Below, in pieces: positions 26,793 to 35,451 of a DNA stretch of 64,000 nucleotides. The notes below the pieces were generated by a model, which worked only from the letters and a program-made list of their open reading frames with translations, ran no database searches and was not told the DNA's origin. Positions within the stretch are counted from its first letter, which is position 1. Every line of letters starts with the position of its first letter. This DNA is from Alistipes sp. (GTDB taxonomy: Bacteria > Bacteroidota > Bacteroidia > Bacteroidales > Rikenellaceae): NCBI GenBank assembly GCA_017646625.1, contig JAGCMF010000002.1, positions 62,001-126,000 of the forward strand. Reading direction: 5' to 3'. A program made the position numbers and the translations under genes.

Positions 26793-27485
26793 TTACTTAT
26801 CCTGCTGGTTGGGATCTCCCCATATATATATCTTGGACTCTGTGCCCTCGCGAAGACGATCTATATTCTTGCGGTGTGTCCACACAAGAAGTATTGCCAC
26901 CACCCATGAGAATATGATGAATGGAATGCTCTGGAAGGGTGCCGCCTTGTCGAACGTCATCGTCGAGAATATCAGCACGAGGCATGGGTAGCAGCATCCT
27001 GCCACCATCGATGCCAACGACACGTAGTGCCATATGGCAAATACAAGACACCATATGCCGAAGCATAACATGAGTATAGGTGCATATATTCCTGTTCCTG
27101 CGCCGAGGAGTGTTGCCACGCCCTTGCCGCCCTTGAAGCCAGCAAATATGGGGAATATGTGGCCGAGGACCACAAAGATGGTTGCTATGATACGTAGGTT
27201 TATCAGCCAAGCATCACTCACAGCATCATCATAGCGCATCAACGATGTTAGAATCACGGCGATGAAGCCCTTGAAATAGTCGATGATGAATACAGGTATT
27301 GCGGCACGCTTGCCGAGCACGCGTAGCATATTTGTTGTGCCGGCATTCTTGCTTCCATGTTCACGAATATCTATGCCATAATATTTCTTGCCAATCCATA
27401 CTGCGCTGGGTATCGAGCCGAGTAGATAGGCGGCTATCATAAGCGCTATTGCCGATAACCATGTTATTGCATCCCAAGCCTCCAT
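26793..27485 (-). CDS. plsY: Acyl-phosphate:glycerol-3-phosphate acyltransferase
   Basis: 230 residues, inner-membrane protein with about five helices. PlsY motifs are clear: AYLLGSIPSAVWIGK, REHGSKNAGTTNMLRVLG and IFAGFKGGKGVATLLG. It transfers an acyl group from acyl-phosphate to glycerol-3-phosphate, the first step in phospholipid synthesis. First gene of a two-gene run with the M64 peptidase. Confidence 0.96.
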   Translation of the reverse strand: MEAWDAITWLSAIALMIAAYLLGSIPSAVWIGKKYYGIDIREHGSKNAGTTNMLRVLGKRAAIPVFIIDYFKGFIAVILTSLMRYDDAVSDAWLINLRIIATIFVVLGHIFPIFAGFKGGKGVATLLGAGTGIYAPILMLCFGIWCLVFAIWHYVSLASMVAGCCYPCLVLIFSTMTFDKAAPFQSIPFIIFSWVVAILLVWTHRKNIDRLREGTESKIYIWGDPNQQDK

Positions 27486-27520
27486 AGTGAGTCTATTGTG
27501 TTGAAAATAAATGTTTTACG

Positions 27521-27554
27521 TAGCGACGAGCTAATGTCGCTAAATACAAAGTTA
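27521..27554 (-). promoter_or_regulatory. plsY promoter with hairpin at the start of the leader
   Basis: The reverse strand reads TAACTTTG at 27547-27554. Directly downstream the transcript would begin with an inverted repeat, TAGCGAC (27521-27527) with GTCGCTA (27536-27542). It may be an operator or a 5' stabilising hairpin. Confidence 0.5.
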
Positions 27555-27721
27555 CAAAGAATATCGTTATTTGCAAATTTTTGTACCTTGCATCTGCTAT
27601 TCTCGATATGCGCTGTAGAACTCCTCTGGGTGGTGGTGTCGTGAGAAAAATGGAGGAAATTAGTTGGAGTTATGAAAAAAATGTGTAAATTTGTTTTTGA
27701 TTATTACATAAACGCATATTT

Positions 27722-28735
27722 ATGAAACTACAACTTAACTTTGCTAACCTTGCAACTTCGGCTCGTGAGTCGATAACAGATTGGCGTTGGTGGTCATCGA
27801 TGGGTCAGATTGTCGTCGGTTGCTTCCTTGTAGCGGTCGCTTTCGTCGTATTTATCAACCCTTATGACCTTGTGCCTGGTGGCATCTATGGTCTTGCTTT
27901 GGTGTTGCATAACATCTTCCCATCTGTGCAGGTGGGTACCTTCGGTTATATGTTCGATGTGCCGTTGATTCTTACAGCCCTTGTGCTCTTTGGTGGTACG
28001 TTTGGAGGTCGCACAATCTTTGCGTCGTTCCTCACACCTGGTATCATGAACATCCTCGACTACCTCGTCTACCCTTCACGTGAGGCTATTGAGGCACTCG
28101 ACCCTACGCAGCTTCTCTTCGGACAGATTGACCTCTCTAATCACCTCATGCTTGCCGCCATCATAGGTGGTTGCTTCAGTGGTGTCGGCGTAGGTATCGT
28201 TATCCGTAATAATGCCGCTACGGGTGGTACAGATATCACAGGTATGTTGCTGCACAAGTTCGCAAAGATGAAGTTTGCTAATGGTGTGCTTCTTTCGGAT
28301 GCCATCATCGTGTTGAGTGGTCTTTTGGTAATCGGCTTCGGCTTGGGTATCGATGGTCCTGGTCAGGGTGTCATGCTATCACTCTACTCTGGTGTCTGCA
28401 TCTTTGTCAATGCCAAAGTTTTGGGCTACACTATTGATGGTGCTTCACGAGATAAGCTACTATATATTATATGTGAGAACCACTCGGAGGAGATGCGTAA
28501 CTACATCCTCAATGAGCTCGACCGTGGTGGTACCTATCTCAAGGCAAAGGGTATGTACACAGGTCACGATAAGGAGATGATATTCCTTGTTGTAAGCCGT
28601 AAGGAGGTGCGTAACGTGCAGCAGAAGATTAAGGAGTTCGACCCCAAGGCTTTCGTTGTTGTAACCGACGCCTACGACACCTTCGGTCAGGGCTTCAAGC
28701 CATTCCCACAGGAGGATGGCATGCCTACAGAGTAG
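27722..28735 (+). CDS. YitT-family membrane protein with DUF2179 domain
   Basis: 337 residues. After a short cytoplasmic start there are about five to six hydrophobic helices (MGQIVVGCFLVAVAFVVFI; GGIYGLALVLHNIF; GCFSGVGVGIVIRNNAATGGTDI), then a soluble C-terminal DUF2179 domain from about residue 245 (LLYIICENHSEEMRNYILNEL). The YitT family is widespread and its transport role, if any, is not settled. Monocistronic, ending in a hairpin at 28756-28786. Confidence 0.88.
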   Translation: MKLQLNFANLATSARESITDWRWWSSMGQIVVGCFLVAVAFVVFINPYDLVPGGIYGLALVLHNIFPSVQVGTFGYMFDVPLILTALVLFGGTFGGRTIFASFLTPGIMNILDYLVYPSREAIEALDPTQLLFGQIDLSNHLMLAAIIGGCFSGVGVGIVIRNNAATGGTDITGMLLHKFAKMKFANGVLLSDAIIVLSGLLVIGFGLGIDGPGQGVMLSLYSGVCIFVNAKVLGYTIDGASRDKLLYIICENHSEEMRNYILNELDRGGTYLKAKGMYTGHDKEMIFLVVSRKEVRNVQQKIKEFDPKAFVVVTDAYDTFGQGFKPFPQEDGMPTE

Positions 28736-28755
28736 TGTACTAAATGATTAGTATT

Positions 28756-28786
28756 ACGGGTGTCATGCTACGGCTATGATACCCGT
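28756..28786 (+). terminator. Hairpin terminator after the YitT gene
   Basis: ACGGGTGTCAT (28756-28766) pairs with ATGATACCCGT (28776-28786) with one G-T pair; followed by a modest T-rich stretch (TTATTAAG). Confidence 0.65.
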
Positions 28787-28803
28787 TTATTAAGTTTAAG
28801 GAT

Positions 28804-30156
28804 ATGAATATCAACATTAATAACTTGCGCCCACTCACAGGTAGTGGTCGTAAACTATACATTGAGACCTATGGCTGCCAGATGAATGTCGGCGACACGG
28901 AGATTGTTGTCTCTATCATGCAGCAGGAGGGTTATCGCTATACCGATGTGCTTGAGGAGGCCGATGTGGTGCTCATCAACACCTGCTCTATACGAGATAA
29001 TGCCGAGCAGCGTATATGGGGTCGCTTAAGTGAGATGCGCCGTATACGTAAGCAGAAGCCATCACTCATCATCGGTATCATAGGCTGTATGGCAGAACGC
29101 CTCAAGGAGGATCTTACGAAGGGTGGTACAGGTGTTGACATTGTTGCTGGCCCTGATGCCTATCGTGATCTGCCACGCCTTGTTCGTGAGGTGGATAATG
29201 GCTCTACGGGTGTTAATGTGGAGCTCTCGAAGGAGGAGACATATGCCGAGATTGCCCCTGTGCGTCTTGACCGTAATGGTGTGAGTGCCTTCATAGCCAT
29301 CATGCGTGGCTGCAATAACTACTGCTCATACTGCGTTGTGCCCTACACACGTGGTATAGAACGTAGTCGTGATGCCGAGACTATCATCGCGGAGGCACGT
29401 ACACTCTTTGAGAATGGCTACCGTGAGGTTACACTCCTCGGCCAGAATGTTAACTCATACCGCACAGGTGAGGTTGACTTCCCCGAGTTGTTGAGGCGTG
29501 TTGCCGAGATATCGCCACTCCTGCGTGTGCGCTTTGCTACGTCACACCCCAAGGATATCAGCGACAAGTTGCTCGAGACTATGGCCTCTATGCCTAATAT
29601 ATGTAAGGCTATTCATCTGCCTGCGCAGTCAGGCTCTACGGAGATGCTCAAGCGCATGAATCGTAAGTATACGCGTGAGTGGTATTTGGAACGTGTTGCA
29701 GCCATACGTCGTTATATGCCCGACTGTGCTATCACCACCGACCTTATCGCAGGCTTTGCGCATGAGACCGAGGAGGAGCATCATGAGACCATCACACTCA
29801 TGGAGGAGGTAGGTTACGACTTCGCCTATATGTTTAAGTACTCGGAACGTCCTGGCACCTTTGCGCAGCGCAACCTCGGTGACGATATCCCCGAGGATGT
29901 AAAGACACGTCGTCTGACAGAGATTATAGATCTGCAGAATAGGCTCTCGGAGGAGAGTAATAAGAGGGATGTGGGTAAGGAGTTTGAGATTCTTGTTGAG
30001 TGTACCTCGAAGCGTAGCGAGGAGCAGCTCTCTGGTCGCACATCGCAGAATAAGATGGTCGTATTCGATAGGGGAGACCATAAGGTTGGTGATTACGTCA
30101 AGGTTCGTATTACGGGTTGCTCATCGGCAACGCTGTTTGGTGTTGAGGTTAAGTAG
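28804..30156 (+). CDS. miaB: tRNA-2-methylthio-N6-dimethylallyladenosine synthase
   Basis: 450 residues. The N-terminal UPF0004 domain gives three cluster Cys (YGCQMNVGD, NTCSIRDNA, GCMAERL); the radical SAM domain has RGCNNYCSYCVVPYTRG; a TRAM domain closes the protein (FEILVECTSKRSEEQLSGRTSQNK). It adds a methylthio group to i6A37 of tRNAs. All cluster Cys are present. Single gene with its own terminator. Confidence 0.97.
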   Translation: MNININNLRPLTGSGRKLYIETYGCQMNVGDTEIVVSIMQQEGYRYTDVLEEADVVLINTCSIRDNAEQRIWGRLSEMRRIRKQKPSLIIGIIGCMAERLKEDLTKGGTGVDIVAGPDAYRDLPRLVREVDNGSTGVNVELSKEETYAEIAPVRLDRNGVSAFIAIMRGCNNYCSYCVVPYTRGIERSRDAETIIAEARTLFENGYREVTLLGQNVNSYRTGEVDFPELLRRVAEISPLLRVRFATSHPKDISDKLLETMASMPNICKAIHLPAQSGSTEMLKRMNRKYTREWYLERVAAIRRYMPDCAITTDLIAGFAHETEEEHHETITLMEEVGYDFAYMFKYSERPGTFAQRNLGDDIPEDVKTRRLTEIIDLQNRLSEESNKRDVGKEFEILVECTSKRSEEQLSGRTSQNKMVVFDRGDHKVGDYVKVRITGCSSATLFGVEVK

Positions 30157-30182
30157 TATAGACGTATACCTATAAATATTAA

Positions 30183-30213
30183 GGGGTTATCCAAACGGAT
30201 AATCCCTTTTTTT
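30183..30213 (+). terminator. Terminator of miaB
   Basis: GGGGTTATCC (30183-30192) pairs with GGATAATCCC (30197-30206), one G-T pair, then T7. Confidence 0.9.
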
Positions 30214-30218
30214 AGGTT

Positions 30219-30361
30219 GTATAACAAATGCTAATTTTAGGCTGCGCAGCTCTAAAAGGCGGAGTTTTACCTTAAATATATTTGTTGTTAGAATAATGCA
30301 GATACAATGCTCGGTGAGATAATTCGTTAGCAGCAGTAGATGCGCTATTATTACAACAAAT
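30219..30361 (-). repeat. Distant, inverted relative of the structured intergenic repeat
   Basis: The core TTTTAGGCTGCGCAGC...CTAAAAGGCGGAGTTTTA (30235-30269) resembles the reverse complement of the core of the repeats at 2251 and 8364 (TTTTAGGCTTGCGAAGCC...AAAAACCGCAGTTTA). It is bracketed by short complementary arms: AACAAAT (30223-30229), ATTTGTTGT (30280-30288) and ACAACAAAT (30353-30361); AATAAT (30292-30297) also faces ATTATT (30347-30352). It again lies between convergent genes (miaB and rpmH). No ORF seen in these 258 bases. Confidence 0.55.
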
Positions 30362-30367
30362 ACGAAA

Positions 30368-30393
30368 AGAGGGTGCCATACATGACACCCTCT
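30368..30393 (-). terminator. Terminator of rpmH
   Basis: AGAGGGTG (30368-30375) pairs with CACCCTCT (30386-30393); the minus strand continues CTTTTCGTATTTG, a moderate T run. Confidence 0.7.
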
Positions 30394-30415
30394 ATTCTTC
30401 TACATCCGCCTGGGA

Positions 30416-30577
30416 CTAGTTGTACTTGAATGTTGCCTCGTCTGATACAGTCAACTTCTTACGACCCTTTGCGCGACGTGCAGCCAATACCTTACGGCCA
30501 TTGGCAGTAGCCATTCTCTGACGGAAACCATGCTTGTTGATTCTCTTACGACGAGAAGGCTGGTAAGTTCTTTTCAT
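30416..30577 (-). CDS. rpmH: 50S ribosomal protein L34
   Basis: 53 residues, too short for many gene finders but unmistakable: [42 protein letters not shown]34 is a basic ribosomal protein. The start is placed at the Met of MKRTYQPS as in the family; an ATG two codons earlier (30583) is also possible. It is not next to dnaA, rnpA or yidC here, as is common in Bacteroidetes. Promoter at 30651-30658. Confidence 0.97.
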   Translation of the reverse strand: MKRTYQPSRRKRINKHGFRQRMATANGRKVLAARRAKGRKKLTVSDEATFKYN

Positions 30578-30650
30578 TGCCATAGTTGTATCTGTTTTTT
30601 ATTGTTTTTGTTCCGTTTTTTACTATCTATAGCGCTTCATCTGCGAGGTG

Positions 30651-30658
30651 CAAAGGTA
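30651..30658 (-). promoter_or_regulatory. -7 promoter element for rpmH
   Basis: The reverse strand reads TACCTTTG followed by C; a GTTTGCAA stretch upstream is in a plausible -33 position. Confidence 0.65.
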
Positions 30659-30787
30659 CAACCTTTTTTCTTAATTGCAAACTTTTCACTGAAAATATTT
30701 GGGTTATCCCCTCTTATTATGCTCTTTTAGTGGTTTGTAGTGCCTCCGATGAGTCGTTATAGTGTGTTGTGCAGCAGCCTCTGGGAG

Positions 30788-31492
30788 CTATAAAGCTGTG
30801 TTTAGGAACTCGATGAATGCCTCAACATCGGTGTTGTAGGCATATGGAGTGCCTACTATAGTGTTGCTTTCGGCTGCAAGGAGCACAAATGATGGGTTGG
30901 CGTTAACATTCCAGTTTGTGCTTGCAAGCTGGTAGTTCTTACGGCCAAGAGATGTGCCGTCGACATCTGTATTGTCGTCAACGAAGAGTGCGCACACAAT
31001 AAAGCTGTCGTGGAGCATCTTGAGGACCCTCTCATCGCCCAACACGTTGTTCTCCATGTCGCGGCTATTGTTGCAGGCATGAGCTGTGATGTATACGAGT
31101 ATTGGTTTTTGCTGGTCCTTTGCCGCCTCTATCGCCTCGTCGATGTCGAAGTAGCCATCTATGTCGTGAGGTAGTGACAATGTGTCGGCATACTTACGCG
31201 ATGGTGTGCTATAGTTGGCTGTTGACTCCAGGTCTCTATACTTGTGTTCTACCTCCTCTACCCACTCCTCTTTTGAGGCAAGCGCAGCGGCAACAATCAA
31301 GGTGTCTGTTTCCGAGAGTGTGCCTATCCATCTCTCCAAGTCCTCAACGAGCATCGATGCAGTCTCGTAGTCGTTATTCTCTACTGCCTTCTCAATCTCT
31401 ATAAGGCGATTCTCCGCCTCTGTTGCAATCTCTGATGTGCTGCAACCAACAAACATAAGCGTCGCAGCCAATAGTAATAGTAGTCTCTTCAT
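30788..31492 (-). CDS. Thioredoxin-fold lipoprotein without the CxxC motif
   Basis: 234 residues. Lipoprotein signal ends MFVGC. Residues ~18-90 are helical and acidic; ~105-234 look like a thioredoxin/DUF255-like fold (KPILVYITAHACNNSRDMENNVLGDERVL... NPSFVLLAAES). Where CxxC would sit the sequence is ACNNS, with one Cys only, so classical disulfide exchange is unlikely; a single-Cys redox or a structural role is possible. Last gene of the run that starts with the RluA-type synthase, 48 bases after the DUF4924 gene. Confidence 0.75.
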   Translation of the reverse strand: MKRLLLLLAATLMFVGCSTSEIATEAENRLIEIEKAVENNDYETASMLVEDLERWIGTLSETDTLIVAAALASKEEWVEEVEHKYRDLESTANYSTPSRKYADTLSLPHDIDGYFDIDEAIEAAKDQQKPILVYITAHACNNSRDMENNVLGDERVLKMLHDSFIVCALFVDDNTDVDGTSLGRKNYQLASTNWNVNANPSFVLLAAESNTIVGTPYAYNTDVEAFIEFLNTAL

Positions 31493-31540
31493 ATTAGATA
31501 CCTATATTTAAGTTGTATAAATCGTTTGTCACCCGGCAGC

Positions 31541-32092
31541 CTACTCCTCGAAGAGGTTTATCTCGCCACGTTCCACCTTGCCATGTATTGCCGCAAGCTC
31601 ACCTATGCATGGCGATATTACAGCCAACGTATCCTCTATGGCTCTCTCACCCCCACCCTTTATGCGGTAGAGGAGTGCTGCGTAGAGGGCGCGGAAGCAT
31701 AGCTCGGTGTCGCTGATGTCGTCGTTGTCGAGGATTGTGCGTAGGCGTGGTAGCTCGGCAGCAAGTGCAGCGTATGTGGTGCGGTAGTGCTCACCTATGG
31801 GCAGCTCCATGAGCTGTAGGTGTAGGTTGTGGAGGTCGGCAATGAGGTGTAGCGTGTGGTCTATATGACCCTTGCTCTCCTTGCCCTCCTTGCGTAGCAG
31901 GTCCACAATCTGCATGTACCAGTTAAATATATTCTCTTTCTGCTGCTCGTCTGTACCATCGGTCTTGGCCACAAGTGTCGAGTATATAGCCTCGGGGCTG
32001 AACTGCATGGCGCGTAGTAGGTCCTCTACCTGCCATATGTAGAGTATGTACTCTGCGATGTTCTCGCGACGTTTCTGTAGTGCTATAAGCAT
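31541..32092 (-). CDS. DUF4924-like cytoplasmic helical protein
   Basis: 183 residues, no signal or membrane segment, largely helical (RRENIAEYILYIWQVEDLLRAM; HIDHTLHLIADLHNLHLQLME). It resembles the DUF4924 family conserved in Bacteroidales; function unknown. Lies 10 bases after the endonuclease gene in a co-directional run with dtd and an RluA-family synthase, so it is probably expressed with them. Confidence 0.68.
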   Translation of the reverse strand: MLIALQKRRENIAEYILYIWQVEDLLRAMQFSPEAIYSTLVAKTDGTDEQQKENIFNWYMQIVDLLRKEGKESKGHIDHTLHLIADLHNLHLQLMELPIGEHYRTTYAALAAELPRLRTILDNDDISDTELCFRALYAALLYRIKGGGERAIEDTLAVISPCIGELAAIHGKVERGEINLFEE

Positions 32093-32102
32093 AATCTCTC
32101 TA

Positions 32103-33452
32103 TTATAACCAGTCGTTAGTGTTTACCGTGCCCTTTGGTGCATTGGGCACATTGTCAAAGTAGGTGAAGCCTGTTAGTTCTTCGAGCTCCTCTATAGAGA
32201 TGATATCCTTCACCTGTGGTTTGTGACCCTTCTGCTGCTCGTGGCATATCACAAATGCTGCACACTGCAGTTCTGATGCCGAGCAATCCTTTACTGACTT
32301 ACCCGATGAGCCACTCTTGGTGCGCAGTAGTGCGTAGTAGAACATCGTTGGGCGTGATACGTCTGTGCGACCACCGAATGATATCTTTGCTGGTCTGCCA
32401 GTGTTGCCATACTTGTCGGTGTATGTGTCGAAGTAGCAGCCTATTACGGTGTATAGCGTGTCACGACATACGAGGCCGTCGATGTGGTCCTCAAGGTTGT
32501 TCCATGCGCCACCTCCCGTATTGAAGGTGTCGGAGTACTGTGGTGCGATGTTAGAGTAGTAGAATACCTGTCTGTTTGTTGCAGATGACGATAGTCGTTC
32601 TGCCGAGCCCAGCATATGACCCTTGTTACATCCGCCACCCGTACTCTTGCTCGAGTACTGTATGTTTGATGGTATCTGTGGATCTTGTGCGTAGGCATCC
32701 GTGCGACTTGCTCCCGACTCGTATGACGAGTGGCGTGGTGCAGCTACCCATACAGGGCAGTGATGGTCGGCAGAGAAGCATACGGTGAAGTTACGTGCTG
32801 CACCGTTGCGCTGCGCATTCTTCTCACCACCAGCACATAGGTGGTGTGCATAGTAGTACGATGTGTTCACATCATCCCTGCCGTCACCATTGCTATCCAT
32901 CTCGGCGGGTAGCTCAAACCATCCCGCACGATAGGTGTTGCCACTCGATGGATTTGGCTCTGGGTCGGGCTCTGGGTCGGGCTCTGGATCAGGTTCTGGG
33001 TCGGGTTCTGGATCAGGTTCTGGGTCGGGCTCTGGATTTGGTTCAGGGTCGGGCTCTGGGTCTGGTTCGGGGTTGGGGGTCTCGCCGTTGGCCAGTGTTT
33101 TGAATGTGTCGCCCTTGAGCTGCCAGCTGTCGTCTTCGGTCATGATTAAGATGCTGTAGGCGTAGCTTGTCGATGGCTTAAGATTCTCGATATTGACCTC
33201 TATTATGCGACCGAGGGGTGCATCGTGTAGCTGCTGCTTATCCGATCCTGATAAGCTCAATAATACTCCAATGCGCTTTATTGCGCCAAAGTCAGAGGCG
33301 TTTATTGTCGCCTCTATTGTCACACTTGTGGCTGTGATGCTTGTGGCATTGCTCTCCACGACGCTGCAGATGAAGGGGGTCTCCTTCTCGCAGCCCACAA
33401 AACCTATCACTGCGATGGCTAACGCAGCAACTAATGTAAGTATTCGTCTCAT
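32103..33452 (-). CDS. DNA/RNA non-specific endonuclease lipoprotein with a PEPD-repeat linker
   Basis: 449 residues. Lipoprotein signal ends FVGC with EKE after the Cys (surface-export-like). Residues ~25-125 look like an Ig/fibronectin domain ([18 protein letters not shown]... [13 protein letters not shown]), ~130-170 is a (Pro-Glu-Pro-Asp)n linker, and the rest is a NucA/NUC1-type nuclease: [12 protein letters not shown] in place of the usual DRGH, and YYSNIAPQ...NNLE supplying the metal-binding Asn. The His of the active site is kept. Predicted surface or periplasmic nuclease for nucleic acid scavenging. 6 bases after dtd. Confidence 0.87.
   Translation of the reverse strand: MRRILTLVAALAIAVIGFVGCEKETPFICSVVESNATSITATSVTIEATINASDFGAIKRIGVLLSLSGSDKQQLHDAPLGRIIEVNIENLKPSTSYAYSILIMTEDDSWQLKGDTFKTLANGETPNPEPDPEPDPEPNPEPDPEPDPEPDPEPDPEPDPEPDPEPNPSSGNTYRAGWFELPAEMDSNGDGRDDVNTSYYYAHHLCAGGEKNAQRNGAARNFTVCFSADHHCPVWVAAPRHSSYESGASRTDAYAQDPQIPSNIQYSSKSTGGGCNKGHMLGSAERLSSSATNRQVFYYSNIAPQYSDTFNTGGGAWNNLEDHIDGLVCRDTLYTVIGCYFDTYTDKYGNTGRPAKISFGGRTDVSRPTMFYYALLRTKSGSSGKSVKDCSASELQCAAFVICHEQQKGHKPQVKDIISIEELEELTGFTYFDNVPNAPKGTVNTNDWL
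32949..33078 (-). repeat. Tandem 12-base repeats coding for PEPD linker
   Basis: About ten imperfect 12-base units (GGGTCGGGCTCT-like on the plus strand) coding for Pro-Glu-Pro-Asp/Asn repeats. Near-identical units make length variation by slippage likely. Confidence 0.88.
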
Positions 33453-33458
33453 ATATCT

Positions 33459-33911
33459 CTATTCTCTACTCTTTGAATCGATCCAAATTGTCACAGGACC
33501 ATCGTTTGTTAGCTCTATCTTCATGTCGGCGCCAAAGCTTCCTGTTGCCACCTTGTGGCCCAGGGCACCCTCCACCATTGCCACAAACTCCTCATATAGT
33601 GGCTTCGATATAGCCTCGGGTGCAGCATTTATCCACGATGGGCGGTTGCCCCTCTTTGTCATGGCGTGCAGCGTAAACTGGCTAACAATCATTATCTCTC
33701 CCTCGATGTCCATCACTGAACGGTTCATTACGCCCACCTCGTCGTCGAAGATGCGTAGCTGCACGAGCTTCTTTGTTAGCCATGTGAGGTCCTCGGGAGT
33801 CTCGTCATGGCCTATGCCTACGAGCACCACAAGACCCTTGCCTATGTGGCTATATACCTGGCCACCGATGTGGCAGCGTGCCTCGGTGACACGTTGTATT
33901 AGTAGTCGCAT
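33459..33911 (-). CDS. dtd: D-aminoacyl-tRNA deacylase
   Basis: 150 residues matching DTD: MRLLIQRVTEARC, MIVSQFTLHAMTKRGNRPS with the SQFTL motif, and TNDGPVTIWIDS with the GPVT motif, which together form the chiral proofreading site. It hydrolyses D-amino acids from tRNA. Sits 6 bases after the RluA-type synthase and 6 before the endonuclease gene. Confidence 0.96.
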   Translation of the reverse strand: MRLLIQRVTEARCHIGGQVYSHIGKGLVVLVGIGHDETPEDLTWLTKKLVQLRIFDDEVGVMNRSVMDIEGEIMIVSQFTLHAMTKRGNRPSWINAAPEAISKPLYEEFVAMVEGALGHKVATGSFGADMKIELTNDGPVTIWIDSKSRE

Positions 33912-33917
33912 TGTGAC

Positions 33918-34610
33918 CTACTGCTGTGCCTCCTCAAAGAATGCCCAAAGGTTATCACTCTTGGGTGTGGGGGCTGTTATAGATATTGGCTTGCCACCTA
34001 CGGGGTGTCGGAACTCCACGCGACGTGAGTGTAGCGATATGCCACCATCCTTATTCGAACGCTTTGCACCATACTTGAGGTCGCCCTTTATCGAGCAGCC
34101 TATCGCCGATAGCTGTGCACGTATTTGGTGGTGACGACCCGTCTTGAGGTCTACCTCCACGAGAGTGTAGTTTGTTGATGCTCCGAGTACGCGGTAGTCA
34201 AGGAGTGCCTCCTTACCGTCGCCCTTTGGTCGTTGGTGTGCATGCGAACGATTTGTCTTGGGGTTGCGCACTATCCAGTGGCGTAGCGATCCCTCCTCCT
34301 CTGCTGGGCGGCTCTCTGTTATTGCCCAGTAGCTCTTCTTTATCTGTCCCGAACGTATCATCTCGTTTAGGCGTGTGAGAGCCTTCGATGTCTTGGCAAA
34401 TACCACAGCGCCACTCACCGGGCGGTCTATGCGGTGTACCACGCCGAGGTATACGGCGCCAGGCTTATGGTCGCGAATCTTTATCATCGCCTTTATCTGA
34501 TCCTCAATGGCCTCTGTGCCATCAGGATCACTCTGTACAAGGTCGCCCACATGCTTGTTTACCACTATTATGTGGTTGTCCTCATATAGTATGTCGTTGA
34601 TAGTGAACAT
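33918..34610 (-). CDS. RluA-family pseudouridine synthase
   Basis: 230 residues: catalytic motif HRIDRPVSGAVVFAKT (the Asp is the nucleophile), ALLDYRVL, TGRHHQIRAQLS and LHSRRVEFRHPV. No S4 domain, so it is the short RluA-like form rather than RluD. It modifies uridines in rRNA or tRNA, with the exact site unknown. First gene of a five-gene run (with dtd, endonuclease, DUF4924, thioredoxin-like). Confidence 0.92.
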   Translation of the reverse strand: MFTINDILYEDNHIIVVNKHVGDLVQSDPDGTEAIEDQIKAMIKIRDHKPGAVYLGVVHRIDRPVSGAVVFAKTSKALTRLNEMIRSGQIKKSYWAITESRPAEEEGSLRHWIVRNPKTNRSHAHQRPKGDGKEALLDYRVLGASTNYTLVEVDLKTGRHHQIRAQLSAIGCSIKGDLKYGAKRSNKDGGISLHSRRVEFRHPVGGKPISITAPTPKSDNLWAFFEEAQQ

Positions 34611-34666
34611 ATAATGGGTATGTCCTATTAAATTGTTAAATGATTACTCTCTCTCTGTCGTATCGC

Positions 34667-35122
34667 TTATAGCTTAAATGTGAAGGGTAGGAGCTTCTCT
34701 GCGCTATCTACCACTGTTGCGCTGTTTGCTCCCGACATTATCACACGTATTGGGCTCTTCTGGCGGCGTTCCACGTCTACAATCACCTGGCGGCACTGAC
34801 CACAGGGGTAGCACTCGCGTTCCGATGGGTTTGATGCTATGGCGAGGGTCTCTATAGGGTCGTTAGCATAGTTCGCCTCGATGTAGAATAGCAGGGAACG
34901 TTCAGCACATAGGCCTGCGGGGAATACCTCACTCTCGAAGTTCGAGGCGTGGTAGGTGTTGCCGCTGCGTAGTCTCACGGCGGCGCCCACATGGAAGTGC
35001 GAGTATGGGGCATTTGCTGTCGCTGTTGCCTCTATAGCCTCATTTACGAGGGCACGGTCGGGGGCTGACAACTCATCAAAGTTGTCATAGTGCTCGTACG
35101 ATATGTCCATTATTCGCTTCAT
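34667..35122 (-). CDS. cdd: Cytidine deaminase
   Basis: 151 residues. Zinc site: CAE in AGLCAERSLLF and PCGQC in CYPCGQCRQVI; substrate residues in SHFHVGAAVRL and SNFESEVFPAG. It converts cytidine and deoxycytidine to uridine forms in pyrimidine salvage. Normal length for the homotetrameric type. Own promoter at 35151-35158. Confidence 0.95.
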   Translation of the reverse strand: MKRIMDISYEHYDNFDELSAPDRALVNEAIEATATANAPYSHFHVGAAVRLRSGNTYHASNFESEVFPAGLCAERSLLFYIEANYANDPIETLAIASNPSERECYPCGQCRQVIVDVERRQKSPIRVIMSGANSATVVDSAEKLLPFTFKL

Positions 35123-35150
35123 TGTCTATGACGATTATGGTTAATTTTGG

Positions 35151-35158
35151 CAAATATA
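35151..35158 (-). promoter_or_regulatory. -7 promoter element for cytidine deaminase
   Basis: The reverse strand reads TATATTTG followed by C, 29 bases before the start. Confidence 0.65.
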
Positions 35159-35332
35159 CAAAAAATAACAACATCATATACCTATATTTAAAATAAAAGC
35201 ATGTTGTATAGTGCTAAATGCTCGATTTTGTATGTTTATGCTATGTTTTGTGGTGGTGGCTGTATGGTAAGGTGGCGGCTGGTAAAAGTTAATTACATGG
35301 CGATATTATTTTGATATTTAAAAATAATTTAT

Positions 35333-35340
35333 TAACTTTG
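35333..35340 (+). promoter_or_regulatory. -7 promoter element for the metY-metX-hom operon
   Basis: TAACTTTG followed by C. It gives a transcript with a leader of roughly 225 bases before metY, unusually long for this window. Confidence 0.65.
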
Positions 35341-35358
35341 CATAACCTACTAACAAAA

Positions 35359-35451
35359 ATGAACGCTGTAAGAGATATAGATTGTTTGTGTGTAGCCGTT
35401 GTGATGATGGCTCGCTGTGATATGTATATCTCTATGCGAATGTGCCGTTAG
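35359..35451 (+). CDS. Putative Met/Cys-rich leader peptide of the methionine operon
   Basis: A 30-residue ORF beginning about a dozen bases after the predicted transcription start. It contains six Met (residues 1, 16, 17, 22, 26, 28) and four Cys (9, 11, 20, 29), far above normal use of these residues, with a cluster of Met and Cys codons just before the TAG. It stands directly ahead of genes that make homocysteine from homoserine. This is the pattern expected of an attenuation leader whose translation senses charged tRNA-Met/tRNA-Cys. No homolog is known to me; translation is not proven. Confidence 0.55.
   Translation: MNAVRDIDCLCVAVVMMARCDMYISMRMCR

Noticed and set aside
32935..33159. Gly-Ser repeat protein on the plus strand
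   Set aside because: It is the antisense reading of the PEPD repeat array inside the nuclease gene.
33193..34134. 313-residue plus-strand reading
   Set aside because: Runs antisense across three well-supported genes (nuclease, dtd, RluA-type).
33918..34610. Unusual HRIDRPVSG motif as sign of an inactive RluA-type synthase
   Set aside because: The catalytic Asp is intact, and Ile for Leu and Val for Thr are mild changes that I believe are common in this phylum.
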